A DNA stretch of 10,571 bases from Eubacteriales bacterium (GCA_030528845.1 JAUMYC010000075.1:1-10571); one strand, 5' to 3'; shown: positions 1 through 7,640, counted from the stretch's first letter. Numbers and translations: made by a program. Notes: generated by a model from the sequence alone, not told the origin.

Positions 1-342
1 TCCTTCCTGATGAGCATGGGCATCTTCTTCCCGTTCCTGCTCGCCGCCATCCTGAAGACCGCGCAGGGCTCTTCCACCGTCGCCATCACCACCACCGCGG
101 GCATCGTCGCCCCGATGATGGCGCAGCTGGGCCTGGCCTCCCCCGTCATGGCCGCGCTGACCGTCATGGCCATCGGCGCCGGCGCCATGACCGTCTCTCA
201 CGCGAACGACTCCTACTTCTGGGTCGTCACCAACTTCGGCAAGATGACCCCCTCTCAGGGCTACAAGACCCAGACCATCCTCACTCTGGTCATGGGCGTC
301 GCCTCCATCATCGGCATCTGGCTGCTGTCCCTCATTTTCTGA
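1..342 (+). CDS. GntP-family permease, C-terminal fragment (probable glycerate/gluconate transporter)
   Basis: Only the last 113 residues are present; the open frame runs off the left edge of the window, so this is a truncation by the window and not a broken gene. What is seen is a very hydrophobic protein with the GntP-family stretch AQGSSTVAITTTAGIVAPMM, then a further membrane segment, then the typical SHANDSYFWVV motif and a final helix ending IGIWLLSLIF. GntP proteins are inner-membrane H+ symporters of about 440 residues for gluconate and related sugar acids. The next gene is a glycerate 2-kinase, so glycerate is the likeliest substrate; that is inferred from context alone. The start lies upstream of the window. 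A hairpin with a T-run follows the stop codon. Confidence 0.88.
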   Translation, partial: SFLMSMGIFFPFLLAAILKTAQGSSTVAITTTAGIVAPMMAQLGLASPVMAALTVMAIGAGAMTVSHANDSYFWVVTNFGKMTPSQGYKTQTILTLVMGVASIIGIWLLSLIF

Positions 343-358
343 TCATCCGTATAAACCG

Positions 359-391
359 CGGGCGGGGTGGCTGTGCCATCCTGCCCGTTTT
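359..391 (+). terminator. Intrinsic terminator or attenuator between permease and glycerate kinase
   Basis: Bases 359-370 pair with 376-387 to form a 12-bp stem (two G-U pairs at 364/382 and 367/379) with a 5-base loop, followed at once by TTTT at 388-391. The shape is that of a Rho-independent terminator with a short T-run. The kinase SD begins about 6 bases later, so there is no room for a separate promoter after the hairpin. The kinase is therefore probably transcribed by partial read-through, or from a promoter inside the permease gene. Confidence 0.6.
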
Positions 392-412
392 CAAAAAAGG
401 AGATAACGCGCT

Positions 413-1654
413 ATGAATGCTCTTTTGCGAAACCATGCCGACGCCATCATCGCCTCTTCCATCAACGCCGTCAAGCCCGACGAAGCCGTGGCCCGCGCCC
501 TCGCCGGAAAGGAATTCCCCGGCCGGGTGGTGCTCGTGGCTGCGGGCAAGGCCGGCTGGCAGATGGCCAAGGCCGCGCACGACTGTCTGGGCGAGCGCAT
601 CGACTCGGGCGTGGTCGTGACCAAATACGATCACGTCATGGGCCCCATCGCCAATTTTGACTGCCGCGAGGCCGGCCATCCCGTCCCGGACGAAAATTCC
701 TTCTCCGGCACGCAGGCCGCGCTGGAGCTCGTCTCCGGCCTGAGCGAAAACGACACGGTGCTCTTCTTGCTCTCCGGCGGCGGCAGCGCCCTGTTTGAAA
801 AGCCGCTGGTCCCCGGCGAGGTGCTGCAGGATATCACCGGGCAGCTGCTGGCCTGCGGCGCGGATATCGTGGAGATCAACACCATCCGCAAGCGCCTCTC
901 CGCCGTCAAGGGCGGCCGCTTCGCGCAGATCTGCGCCCCCGCGCAGGTGTTCTCCATCGTCCTTTCCGATATTCTGGGCGATCCGCTGGACATGATCGCC
1001 TCCGGCCCCGCCTATCCGGACAGCTCCACCTGCGCGCAGGCCGTCGCCATCGCCGAAAAATACGGCCTGAAGCTGACCGACGAGGTGAAAGAGCTGCTCA
1101 CGAAGGAGACCCCCAAGGAACTGCATAACGTGACCACGCAGATCACCGGCTCGGTGCGCGAGCTGTGCGTGGCCGCCGCAGCCGCCTGCAAAGAGCTGGG
1201 CTACGAGCCGCTGCTGCTGACCGACCAGCTGAGCTGTCAGGCCAAGGAGGCCGGCTCCTTCCTCGCCTCCGTGCTCAAGACCTACTCCTCCTCCGGCAAA
1301 AACATGGCCTTCCTCGCCGGCGGCGAGACGGTCGTGCATCTGACCGGCAAGGGCAAGGGCGGCCGCAATCAGGAGCTTGCGCTCTCCGCCGCCGCGGGCA
1401 TCGAGGGCAGCGCCTCCATGGCCGTGTTCTCCGTCGGCAGCGACGGCACCGACGGCCCGACCGACGCCGCGGGCGGCTATTGCGACGGCGACACCGCCGC
1501 CGAGCTGCGCGCGCAGGGGCTCGAGGTCTATCAGGTGCTGCAGGAAAACGACGCCTACTACGCCCTTAAAAAGGTGAACGGCCTCATCTTCACCGGCCCC
1601 ACCGGCACCAATGTCAACGACGTCGCCGTGGCGCTGCTGCGCGTGACCGAATAA
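413..1654 (+). CDS. Glycerate 2-kinase (MOFRL/DUF4147 family)
   Basis: This 413-residue cytosolic enzyme is predicted to phosphorylate D-glycerate with ATP to 2-phosphoglycerate, feeding lower glycolysis. Family motifs are visible in order: AAGKAGWQMAKAA with the conserved lysine K46, a glycine-rich SGGGSA loop at residues 121-126, KGGRNQE with R318, and the C-terminal MOFRL motif GSDGTDGPTDAAG at 342-354. The length fits the family (about 400-450). The ATG at 413 is supported by an AAGGAG site at 397-402 with normal spacing. It follows the GntP permease, so uptake and first phosphorylation are probably encoded together, with a hairpin between them. Related tartrate/hydroxypyruvate-pathway kinases (TtuD/GckA) belong to the same family, so the substrate is inferred from the family and not from the sequence. 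Confidence 0.93.
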   Translation: MNALLRNHADAIIASSINAVKPDEAVARALAGKEFPGRVVLVAAGKAGWQMAKAAHDCLGERIDSGVVVTKYDHVMGPIANFDCREAGHPVPDENSFSGTQAALELVSGLSENDTVLFLLSGGGSALFEKPLVPGEVLQDITGQLLACGADIVEINTIRKRLSAVKGGRFAQICAPAQVFSIVLSDILGDPLDMIASGPAYPDSSTCAQAVAIAEKYGLKLTDEVKELLTKETPKELHNVTTQITGSVRELCVAAAAACKELGYEPLLLTDQLSCQAKEAGSFLASVLKTYSSSGKNMAFLAGGETVVHLTGKGKGGRNQELALSAAAGIEGSASMAVFSVGSDGTDGPTDAAGGYCDGDTAAELRAQGLEVYQVLQENDAYYALKKVNGLIFTGPTGTNVNDVAVALLRVTE

Positions 1655-1667
1655 ACGCAATGCTCTG

Positions 1668-1699
1668 CCCCCTTCGCACTCCGGCGCGAAGGGGGTTTT
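1668..1699 (+). terminator. Rho-independent terminator after glycerate kinase
   Basis: Bases 1668-1677 (CCCCCTTCGC) pair perfectly with 1686-1695 (GCGAAGGGGG) around an 8-base loop, followed by TTTT. It starts 14 bases after the kinase stop codon. The CCCCTTCGC stem core is also used by the terminator at 10440. Confidence 0.9.
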
Positions 1700-1722
1700 G
1701 CGCGTCTGCCCGTCAAAGCGCA

Positions 1723-1777
1723 GCGCTGCTCTGCGGCATGATAAAATAACCCCTTTGCCTTGTTGACAGAGCAGCGC
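1723..1777. repeat. Widely spaced inverted repeat overlapping the MATE promoter (possible operator)
   Basis: GCGCTGCTCTG at 1723-1733 is the exact reverse complement of CAGAGCAGCGC at 1767-1777, separated by 33 bases; arm centres are 44 bp apart, about four helical turns. The right arm overlaps the promoter. It could be two half-sites for a repressor, or a hairpin in read-through RNA. Neither is proven. Confidence 0.5.
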
Positions 1778-1792
1778 GGCAGAATGTAGAAT
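1763..1792 (+). promoter_or_regulatory. Sigma-A-type promoter for the MATE gene
   Basis: A perfect -35 TTGACA (1763-1768) is followed after 18 bases by TAGAAT (1787-1792), one mismatch from the -10 consensus. Transcription would start near 1799, giving a very short leader before the MATE start. One arm of an 11-bp inverted repeat (1767-1777) covers the end of the -35 and part of the spacer. Confidence 0.75.
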
Positions 1793-1807
1793 CAAAGCAG
1801 AAACCGC

Positions 1808-1814
1808 GAAAGGG
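1808..1814 (+). promoter_or_regulatory. Ribosome binding site that favours a GTG start for the MATE gene
   Basis: GAAAGGG ends directly against the ATG at 1815, which is too close for that ATG to be used. It lies 9 bases upstream of the in-frame GTG at 1824, a normal spacing. The GTG start gives a protein beginning (M)VKDKRFYQ, as is usual in clostridial relatives. Confidence 0.6.
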
Positions 1815-1823
1815 ATGAATTTT

Positions 1824-3194
1824 GTGGTAAAGGACAAACGCTTTTATCAAACGATCCTCCGCATCGCTCTGCCCTCGGCCTTTCAAAGCCTCGTTTCGCT
1901 CGCCGTCACTTATCTGGACGACCTGATGGTCAGCTGGATCAACAGGCCGGAGCTGCTCGGCCTGCCCGCGGGCTCGACGGCCGTGGATCTGGGCAACCTC
2001 GCGCTGACGGGCGTCGGCCAGACCAACTCGCTCACCAACTTCTTCACGGCCATGGTGCTGGGGCTCACGAGCGGCTCCGGCGTGCTCATCGCCCAATACT
2101 GGGGCAAAAAGGACACGCGGCGCATCAAGCAGGTCTTCCCGCTGGTCACGCTGCTGACGCTGTGCGTCGCGCTGGTGTTCGTGCTGCTGGCGCAGCTCTG
2201 CCCCGGGCCGCTGCTGCGCGTGGTGCTCTCCTCCTCCGCCTCCTCGGGCGAGGCCTTTCAGATCGCCGTGCGCTATTTCTCCATCGTCGCCTTTTCCTAT
2301 ATCCCCTATGCGCTGGCGTATTCCATGGTCGGCATGCTGCGCGCGGTAGAGGTCGTCAAGGTCACGCTGTATATCACCATCGGCGCGATGTTCGTGAACC
2401 TCTTTTTCAACTACTGCCTGATCTTCGGCAATTTCGGCTTTCCCGCGCTGGGCGTGGAGGGCGCCGCCATCGCCACCATCCTCGCGCGCGTCACGGAGCT
2501 CGCCATCGTCTGGTTCTATGCCTTCCGCGTGCAGAAGACCATCGCGCTCAAGCCGCGCGATCTGGTGCGCTCGCCCTTTGGCATGTGGCGTGACTATCGC
2601 AAATACGGCCTGCCCGTCGGGCTGGGCGACGCGCAGTGGTCTCTGGTCGGCCTGTTCAAGAGCGCGATCATCGGACACCTGGCGGTGGAAGTCGTCGCGG
2701 CCTACCGCGCGGCGGAGATGATGATGAGCATGGGCATGATCTTCACCAACGCCCTCGCCGCCGGCGCATGCGTGGTCATCGGAAAAACAGTGGGCGAGAA
2801 GGACTACGCGCGCACGCGCCAATATTCCAATACGATCCAGATCATGTTCGCCTGCATCGGCGTGGCCATGTGCCTGATCGTCTTTTTGCTGCGCTCCCCC
2901 TTCATCAACGCCTACGGCCTGACGGGGCAGGCCCCCGCCTATGCCACGACCTATCACGCCTCCTGCTTCGTGGGCATCAACCGCGGCGCAGGCGACGGCA
3001 AATTCGTCATGATCGTGGACCTGATCTGCGGCTGGCTGGTTGTTCTGCCCTTCTCGTATCTGGCGGCCTATGTCTGGAACCTCGGCCCGGCGCTGGTCTT
3101 CCTCTTCCTGCGCATAGACCAGTGCTTCAAGTGGATCATCGCCTTCCTCCGCCTGCGGGGCGACCGCTGGATCAAAAATGTGACGCGGGATTGA
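1824..3194 (+). CDS. MATE-family multidrug/metabolite efflux transporter
   Basis: A polytopic inner-membrane antiporter predicted to export drugs or metabolites using Na+ or H+. The opening (KDKRFYQTILRIALPSAFQSLVS), the SGSGVLIAQYWGKKD motif after helix 2 and its second-half counterpart ACVVIGKTVGEKD, and GINRGAGDGKF near the end identify the family. It has 456 residues from the GTG at 1824; an in-frame ATG at 1815 would add three residues but has its SD with zero spacing. The first loop carries an insertion (about RPELLGLPAGSTAVDLG). In contrast, the segment just before VGINRGAG is about 13 residues shorter than expected, so helix 11 may be incomplete. The gene stands alone, with its own promoter and a terminator upstream. 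The substrate cannot be told from sequence. Confidence 0.88.
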   Translation: MVKDKRFYQTILRIALPSAFQSLVSLAVTYLDDLMVSWINRPELLGLPAGSTAVDLGNLALTGVGQTNSLTNFFTAMVLGLTSGSGVLIAQYWGKKDTRRIKQVFPLVTLLTLCVALVFVLLAQLCPGPLLRVVLSSSASSGEAFQIAVRYFSIVAFSYIPYALAYSMVGMLRAVEVVKVTLYITIGAMFVNLFFNYCLIFGNFGFPALGVEGAAIATILARVTELAIVWFYAFRVQKTIALKPRDLVRSPFGMWRDYRKYGLPVGLGDAQWSLVGLFKSAIIGHLAVEVVAAYRAAEMMMSMGMIFTNALAAGACVVIGKTVGEKDYARTRQYSNTIQIMFACIGVAMCLIVFLLRSPFINAYGLTGQAPAYATTYHASCFVGINRGAGDGKFVMIVDLICGWLVVLPFSYLAAYVWNLGPALVFLFLRIDQCFKWIIAFLRLRGDRWIKNVTRD

Positions 3195-3238
3195 ACGCGC
3201 TGCGGCGCAATGTAAAAATCTCCGCCGCCGCCCTCGTT

Positions 3239-3269
3239 TTGCACTTTTGTTGCACTTTGTCCCTATAAT
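3239..3269 (+). promoter_or_regulatory. Probable promoter of the signalling operon
   Basis: A perfect TATAAT at 3264-3269 is preceded by TTGCAC at 3239-3244; the 19-base spacer is long, so the -35 assignment is uncertain (a second TTGCAC at 3250 is too close). The predicted start is near 3276, leaving a leader of about 90 bases before the STAS gene. It lies in an AT-richer pocket after the MATE gene, which has no clear terminator of its own. Confidence 0.6.
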
Positions 3270-3277
3270 AGTACGGT

Positions 3278-3296
3278 GATATGCTGTAGGCATATC
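3278..3296 (+). promoter_or_regulatory. Dyad / 5' hairpin at the operon transcription start
   Basis: GATATGC (3278-3284) and GCATATC (3290-3296) are perfect reverse complements around a 5-base loop, immediately downstream of the predicted start site. It may be an operator or an mRNA 5'-end stabilising hairpin. Confidence 0.45.
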
Positions 3297-3364
3297 CGAT
3301 ACAGTTCATCCATATAAACACGACAGGAACTCATCATCACGATACAAGAATAGGAGAATGACGC

Positions 3365-3664
3365 ATGACCATCGAAAAGACCACCAACGGCGCAAATATC
3401 ACCCTGAAGATCATCGGCAGACTGGACACCACCACCGCCCCGCAACTCGAAGCCGCCGTGGACAACGATGTGGCCGGCGCGACGGACCTCACTCTGGACA
3501 TGGAAGCCCTGGAGTACGTCTCCTCTGCGGGCCTGCGCGTTATTCTCAAGGCGCAGAAGCTGATGAACTCTGCCAACGGCAGCATGAAGCTGACCAACGT
3601 CAACAGCATCATCATGGAAGTGTTCGACATCACCGGCTTCACCGACATCCTGACCATCGAATAA
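3365..3664 (+). CDS. STAS-domain anti-anti-sigma factor (SpoIIAA/RsbV-like)
   Basis: A 99-residue single-domain cytosolic protein. In partner-switching systems the unphosphorylated form binds an RsbW/SpoIIAB-type kinase and frees its target; phosphorylation on a conserved serine turns it off. The STAS core is clear: GRLDTTTAPQLE at 18-29, then DMEALEYVSSAGLRVIL, in which Ser54 sits at the SpoIIAA/RsbV phosphorylation position (D/S-S-x-G pattern). Length is typical of the family. The ATG at 3365 has AGGAG at 3352-3356, 8 bases upstream. It is the first gene of the operon and lies 88 bases before a protein carrying both a SpoIIE phosphatase and an RsbW-like kinase, so its cognate modifying enzymes are very probably encoded next door. 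The final target is not in the window. Confidence 0.92.
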   Translation: MTIEKTTNGANITLKIIGRLDTTTAPQLEAAVDNDVAGATDLTLDMEALEYVSSAGLRVILKAQKLMNSANGSMKLTNVNSIIMEVFDITGFTDILTIE

Positions 3665-3752
3665 TCTGTTTTTCTCATTCGACCGCAAACAACTGAAAAA
3701 AGCATTGCTGTCCTTCTGGACGACGCATTTTGCTTCAGGAGGATAACGCAAT

Positions 3753-6569
3753 ATGACCAAGATCATCCTGCAGCTCACCGGGGCGGGAGCGCTTCCGGTC
3801 CTCTTTGCCGTATTGTTTTACTGGGCCGAGCGCAAGACCTCCTTTGGTCAAAAATCCTTTGCCCTGCGGCAGTTTGTCATCGGGCTCTGCTTCGGCGGCT
3901 TGGCCGTGTTTTCCACAGAATTCGGCATCCCGGTGGACGGCGCCGTCATCAACGTGCGCAACGCCGCGCCGCTCACCGCCGGCCTCATCTTCGGCTGGCC
4001 CGCCGGCATTCTGGCCGGCCTCATCGGCGGCATAGAGCGCTGGTTCTCCGTCTATTGGGGCGTGGGCGAATTCACCCGCATGGCCTGCACCGTGGGCACC
4101 ATCATCGCCGGCTTCCTCGGCGCAGCCGTGCGCCGGTTTATGATGGACAACAAAAAGTCCTCGTGGTTTTACGGCCTCGCGATCGGCATTGTGACGGAAG
4201 TGCTGCACATGCTGATGGTCTTTATCTTCAATTCCGACGATATCGCGCGCGCCTTCAACGTCGTCAAGCACTGCGCCCTGCCCATGATCACGGCCAACGG
4301 CCTTTCGGTCATGCTCGCGCTCGCCATCATCACGCATATGGGCCGAAAGGGAGGCGACAAGACCGTCTCCTCCACGCGCAAGATCTCGCAGACCTTTCAG
4401 CGCTGGCTGCTCATCTGCGTTCTGGGCGCGTTCAGCGTCACTTTGCTCTTCTCCTCCAACTTCCAGACTGAGCTCGCCGAGGAGAACACGCAGATCCTGC
4501 TGGAGAAAAACATCGGCGACGTGCGCGAGGATATCACCGAAGCGGCCGACGCGCTGCTGCTGGACAAGGCCCGTCAAATTGCCAATGAACTGCCGGAGCA
4601 CCCGACAAGAGACGATCTTGTCGAGCTCGCGCTGCGGCATAACGTGACGGAGATCTCGCTGATCAACACCCTCGGCGTCATCTCGCAGAGCACGAACGCC
4701 GCCTACAAGGGCTATAACATGGCCGTGGAAGATCAATCCGCCGAATTCCTCTGCCTGCTTGAGGGCGAGAAGGAATTTGTGCAGAGCTACCAGCCCATGT
4801 CGCTCATGCCCAATATTTCCCGCAAATACGCAGGCGTGGCGCTGGAAGGCGTCGGCTTTGTGCAGGTGGGCTACGACGTCTCCCGCTTCCAGAAGGGGAT
4901 CCAGGCGCAGGTCGTCTATGCGGCCAAGAACCGCCACATCGGTCAGGATGGCTACGTCATCGTCTGCGATGAAAGCGGCAGGATCCTCAGCGACAGGCAC
5001 GGAAACGAAGGCCAGTATATCGACCTCAAGGGAAATTCCGAGAGCGAAGTATACACCGAAAACACCTGCTTCCTGGCCAATATCAACGACGAAGAATGCT
5101 TCTGCATGTACTCCAAGCACGAGGGTTACTATATCCTCACAGTGCTTCCCAAGGCCGAGGCCATGTACACGCGCGATGTAGCGGTCTACGTGCTCGCCTT
5201 CATGGAGACGATCGTCTTCGCCGCGCTCTTTGCGCATATCTTCTTCCTCATCAAAAAATTGATCGTGGAGAACATCCAGAAGATCAACCGGTCTCTTGCG
5301 CAGATCACCAGCGGCGATCTGAGCGTGACGGTGAACGTGCGCAGCAACGAGGAATTCTCCTCCCTTTCCGACGACATCAACACCACCGTGGAAACGCTGC
5401 GGCACTACATCGACGAGGCGGCGGCGCGCATCGACAAGGAGCTCGAATTTGCCCAGCAGATCCAGCGCTCCGCGCTGCCGAGCGTCTTCCCGCCCTTCCC
5501 CAACCGCACAGATTTCAGCATTTTTGCATCGATGGACCCGGCCAAGGAGGTCGGCGGAGACTTCTACGACTTCTATCTGCTGGGCGAGAAGCAGCTGGCC
5601 TTCCTCATCGCGGATGTTTCCGGCAAGGGCATCCCCGCCGCCATGTTCATGATGACGGCCAAGACGATGATCAAGGGCCTGGTCGAGGGCGGCAACGACG
5701 TCGCCGAGACCTTCACCAAGGCCAACTCCCGCCTGTGCGAGGGCAACGAGGCCGGCATGTTCGTCACGGCGTGGCTGGGCGTGCTGAACCTCGAAACGGG
5801 TCTGCTCAGCTATGTCAACGCGGGCCACAACCCGCCCGTGATCCAGCGGGCCAACGGCGAATATGAATACCACAAATCCCGCGCCGGGTTCGTTCTGGCC
5901 GGTATGGACGGCATCCGCTATCGCAAGCAGGAGCTGGAGCTGCATCCCGGCGATACGATCTTCCTTTACACCGACGGCGTGACCGAGGCGCAGGATCTGA
6001 GCCACGAACTCTTCGGAGAGGATCGCCTCCTGCTCAGCCTGAACACCGCCCGGGCCAACAGCAGCGTGGAGGAGATCTGCAAGACGGTCAGAAAGGATGT
6101 GGATGTCTTCGTGCGCGAAGCTGACCAGTTCGACGATATGACCATGCTCTGCGTCCGCCTGAACCCGATCGACGAGAGCGAGATCATCCGCACTGTGCCG
6201 GATATGGCCTCCGTCGCCGCCGTTTCCGAGTTTATGGACCTCCAGATCGAACAAAAGGAGATCCCGCTCAAGATCGGCATGCGGCTCAAGATCGCGGTGG
6301 ACGAGATCTACTCCAACATCGTGCGTTACAGCAACGCCGAAGCGGCCGAGCTGCGCTGCACGCTCAACGACGGCACGCTCACGCTGCAGTTCAGCGACGA
6401 CGGCGCGCCCTACAACCCGCTGGACACCAAAGAACCGGACGTGACCGCCTCCGCAGAGGAGCGAGAGATCGGCGGTCTGGGCATCTTCATGGTGCGCAAG
6501 ATGATGGACAGCGTGGATTACGAATTCTCCAAAGGCATGAACCGGCTGACCCTCACCATAAAAGTTTGA
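3753..6569 (+). CDS. Membrane receptor with SpoIIE/PP2C phosphatase fused to an RsbW-like serine kinase
   Basis: This 938-residue protein is a one-piece partner-switch controller. Residues 1-200 are a LytS-like five-helix membrane region with APLTAGLIFGWPAGILAGL. A helix at about 218-237, an extracytoplasmic dCache-like domain (238-475, with IGQDGYVIVCDESGRIL) and a helix at about 476-501 follow. A HAMP region (500-560) leads to the PP2C/SpoIIE phosphatase (about 563-806), with metal-site residues D603 (VGGDFYD), D621 (ADVSGKG), GHNPP at 691-695, D741 (YTDGVTE) and D794/D795 (FDDMT). The last 130 residues are a GHKL ATPase of RsbW/SpoIIAB type: N-box E851 and N855, G1 D882-x-G-x-P and G2 GGLG at 907-910. 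Both catalytic sets look intact. AGGAGG at 3737-3742 supports the start. The upstream STAS protein is the obvious substrate. Confidence 0.92.
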   Translation: MTKIILQLTGAGALPVLFAVLFYWAERKTSFGQKSFALRQFVIGLCFGGLAVFSTEFGIPVDGAVINVRNAAPLTAGLIFGWPAGILAGLIGGIERWFSVYWGVGEFTRMACTVGTIIAGFLGAAVRRFMMDNKKSSWFYGLAIGIVTEVLHMLMVFIFNSDDIARAFNVVKHCALPMITANGLSVMLALAIITHMGRKGGDKTVSSTRKISQTFQRWLLICVLGAFSVTLLFSSNFQTELAEENTQILLEKNIGDVREDITEAADALLLDKARQIANELPEHPTRDDLVELALRHNVTEISLINTLGVISQSTNAAYKGYNMAVEDQSAEFLCLLEGEKEFVQSYQPMSLMPNISRKYAGVALEGVGFVQVGYDVSRFQKGIQAQVVYAAKNRHIGQDGYVIVCDESGRILSDRHGNEGQYIDLKGNSESEVYTENTCFLANINDEECFCMYSKHEGYYILTVLPKAEAMYTRDVAVYVLAFMETIVFAALFAHIFFLIKKLIVENIQKINRSLAQITSGDLSVTVNVRSNEEFSSLSDDINTTVETLRHYIDEAAARIDKELEFAQQIQRSALPSVFPPFPNRTDFSIFASMDPAKEVGGDFYDFYLLGEKQLAFLIADVSGKGIPAAMFMMTAKTMIKGLVEGGNDVAETFTKANSRLCEGNEAGMFVTAWLGVLNLETGLLSYVNAGHNPPVIQRANGEYEYHKSRAGFVLAGMDGIRYRKQELELHPGDTIFLYTDGVTEAQDLSHELFGEDRLLLSLNTARANSSVEEICKTVRKDVDVFVREADQFDDMTMLCVRLNPIDESEIIRTVPDMASVAAVSEFMDLQIEQKEIPLKIGMRLKIAVDEIYSNIVRYSNAEAAELRCTLNDGTLTLQFSDDGAPYNPLDTKEPDVTASAEEREIGGLGIFMVRKMMDSVDYEFSKGMNRLTLTIKV

Positions 6570-6614
6570 CATTTACCGCGAGAGATTTTAAGTTAAGAAA
6601 GAAGGAAACCACCC

Positions 6615-7640
6615 ATGGCTCAGGACATCTCCACGTTTCAGAACAACGAAGTGATCTTCCGCGAAGGCGTATACGAGCGCTGCATGTACGATATCATCAA
6701 AGGCCGCGTCGATATCTATGTCCACTATGACACGGAAGACCAGCAGCACCTCGTCACCCTGCAGGCCGGCCAGTTCTTCGGCGAGATCGGCATCACCGAA
6801 GTGCTCCCGCGCACCGCGACGGCCGTCGCCGGCGAAGAGGGCACCGAGCTTGCGAAGATCACCACCGAAAACTTCAGCGAATATTTCCACGATAACCCGA
6901 ACATGGTGCTGGCCATCATGCGCAACATGAGCACCCGCCTGCGCTCTCTGACCAAGGATTATATGGAAGCCTGCCAGACTCTGGCCGAGGCCGGCGAAAA
7001 CGCCAAGTATGGCCGCGCCAGGACGGGCAGCCTCAAGGATCGCCTCGCCAAGCTCGTGCAGCATTTCAAAAAGCCCAACCTCGGCATGGAGAGCGGCGGC
7101 TATGTGGACAACATCGTGGCCGAATCCGGCGAATGCTATGCCATCCGCTCCTTCAAAAAGAACGATATCATCTTCCGCGAGGGCGATTTCTCCCCGCGCA
7201 TGTATAACATCAACTGGGGCAGCGTAGGCATCTATGCCAACTACGGCAAGCCCACCGAAAAGCTGCTGACCACCCTGAAGGTGGATCAGTTCTTCGGCGA
7301 AATGGGCCTGATCGACCACGCGCCGCGCTCTGCGACTGCCGTGGCCCTGGAAAACGACACCGAAGTGCAGCTCATCCCCGAGGAGCGCTTTGCGGATTAC
7401 CTCCACGAGAAGCCGCAGATGGTGCTGATGATGATGCAGCATCTGAGCTCCCGCCTGCGCAAGCTGACCAACAGCTACATGGAGATCTGCCGCGTGGCCG
7501 CCGAGGCCGCCGAAGCCGCCATCAAGGAGCGCGAAGAGGAATACTGGCTGCAGACCCACACCGACCGCTATCAGGACGCCTACGATACCTATGCCTACGA
7601 CAATTTCGAGGCCTCCTTCTGGCACGAGATGAACCACTGA
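6615..7640 (+). CDS. Protein with two cyclic-nucleotide-binding (CNB) domains, no output domain
   Basis: A 341-residue soluble protein with two Crp/PKA-type CNB domains, about residues 5-113 and 173-290. The phosphate-binding cassettes are intact: FFGEIG...LPRTATAVA with E57, R66 and T67 in the first, and FFGEMG...APRSATAVA with E229, R238 and S239 in the second. Each domain is followed by a similar helix (SLTKDYMEACQ and KLTNSYMEICR). No helix-turn-helix follows either one, so this is not a Crp/Fnr regulator. The C-terminus is an acidic, tyrosine-rich tail (about 308-341). Thr67 after the cassette arginine is the residue linked to cGMP preference in eukaryotic PKG-type domains. AAGGA at 6602-6606 supports the ATG. 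It probably reads the nucleotide made by the cyclase at the operon end. Its partner is unknown. Confidence 0.9.
   Translation: MAQDISTFQNNEVIFREGVYERCMYDIIKGRVDIYVHYDTEDQQHLVTLQAGQFFGEIGITEVLPRTATAVAGEEGTELAKITTENFSEYFHDNPNMVLAIMRNMSTRLRSLTKDYMEACQTLAEAGENAKYGRARTGSLKDRLAKLVQHFKKPNLGMESGGYVDNIVAESGECYAIRSFKKNDIIFREGDFSPRMYNINWGSVGIYANYGKPTEKLLTTLKVDQFFGEMGLIDHAPRSATAVALENDTEVQLIPEERFADYLHEKPQMVLMMMQHLSSRLRKLTNSYMEICRVAAEAAEAAIKEREEEYWLQTHTDRYQDAYDTYAYDNFEASFWHEMNH

Noticed and set aside
332..1837. Long open frame on the - strand opposite glycerate kinase
   Set aside because: It is antisense to a well-recognised gene, has a biased Gly/Ala/His/Asp composition, spans the terminator and promoter between genes, and has no recognisable motif; GC-rich codon use creates such mirror frames.
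3202..3240. Possible terminator after the MATE gene
   Set aside because: A 6-bp GCGGCG/CGCCGC stem has a 15-base loop and the T-run is about 9 bases away from the stem; too weak to call.
3693..3738. Possible RNA structure (CTGAA/TTCAG plus GTCC/GGAC) before the receptor gene that could cover its ribosome binding site
   Set aside because: The helices are only 3-5 bp with bulges, and the AGGAGG site is left almost entirely free.
3735..6572. 945-residue open frame on the - strand opposite the receptor gene
   Set aside because: It is an exact mirror of a gene with clear domains on the + strand, with low-complexity His/Asp/Val/Gly-rich translation. It is a codon-composition artefact.
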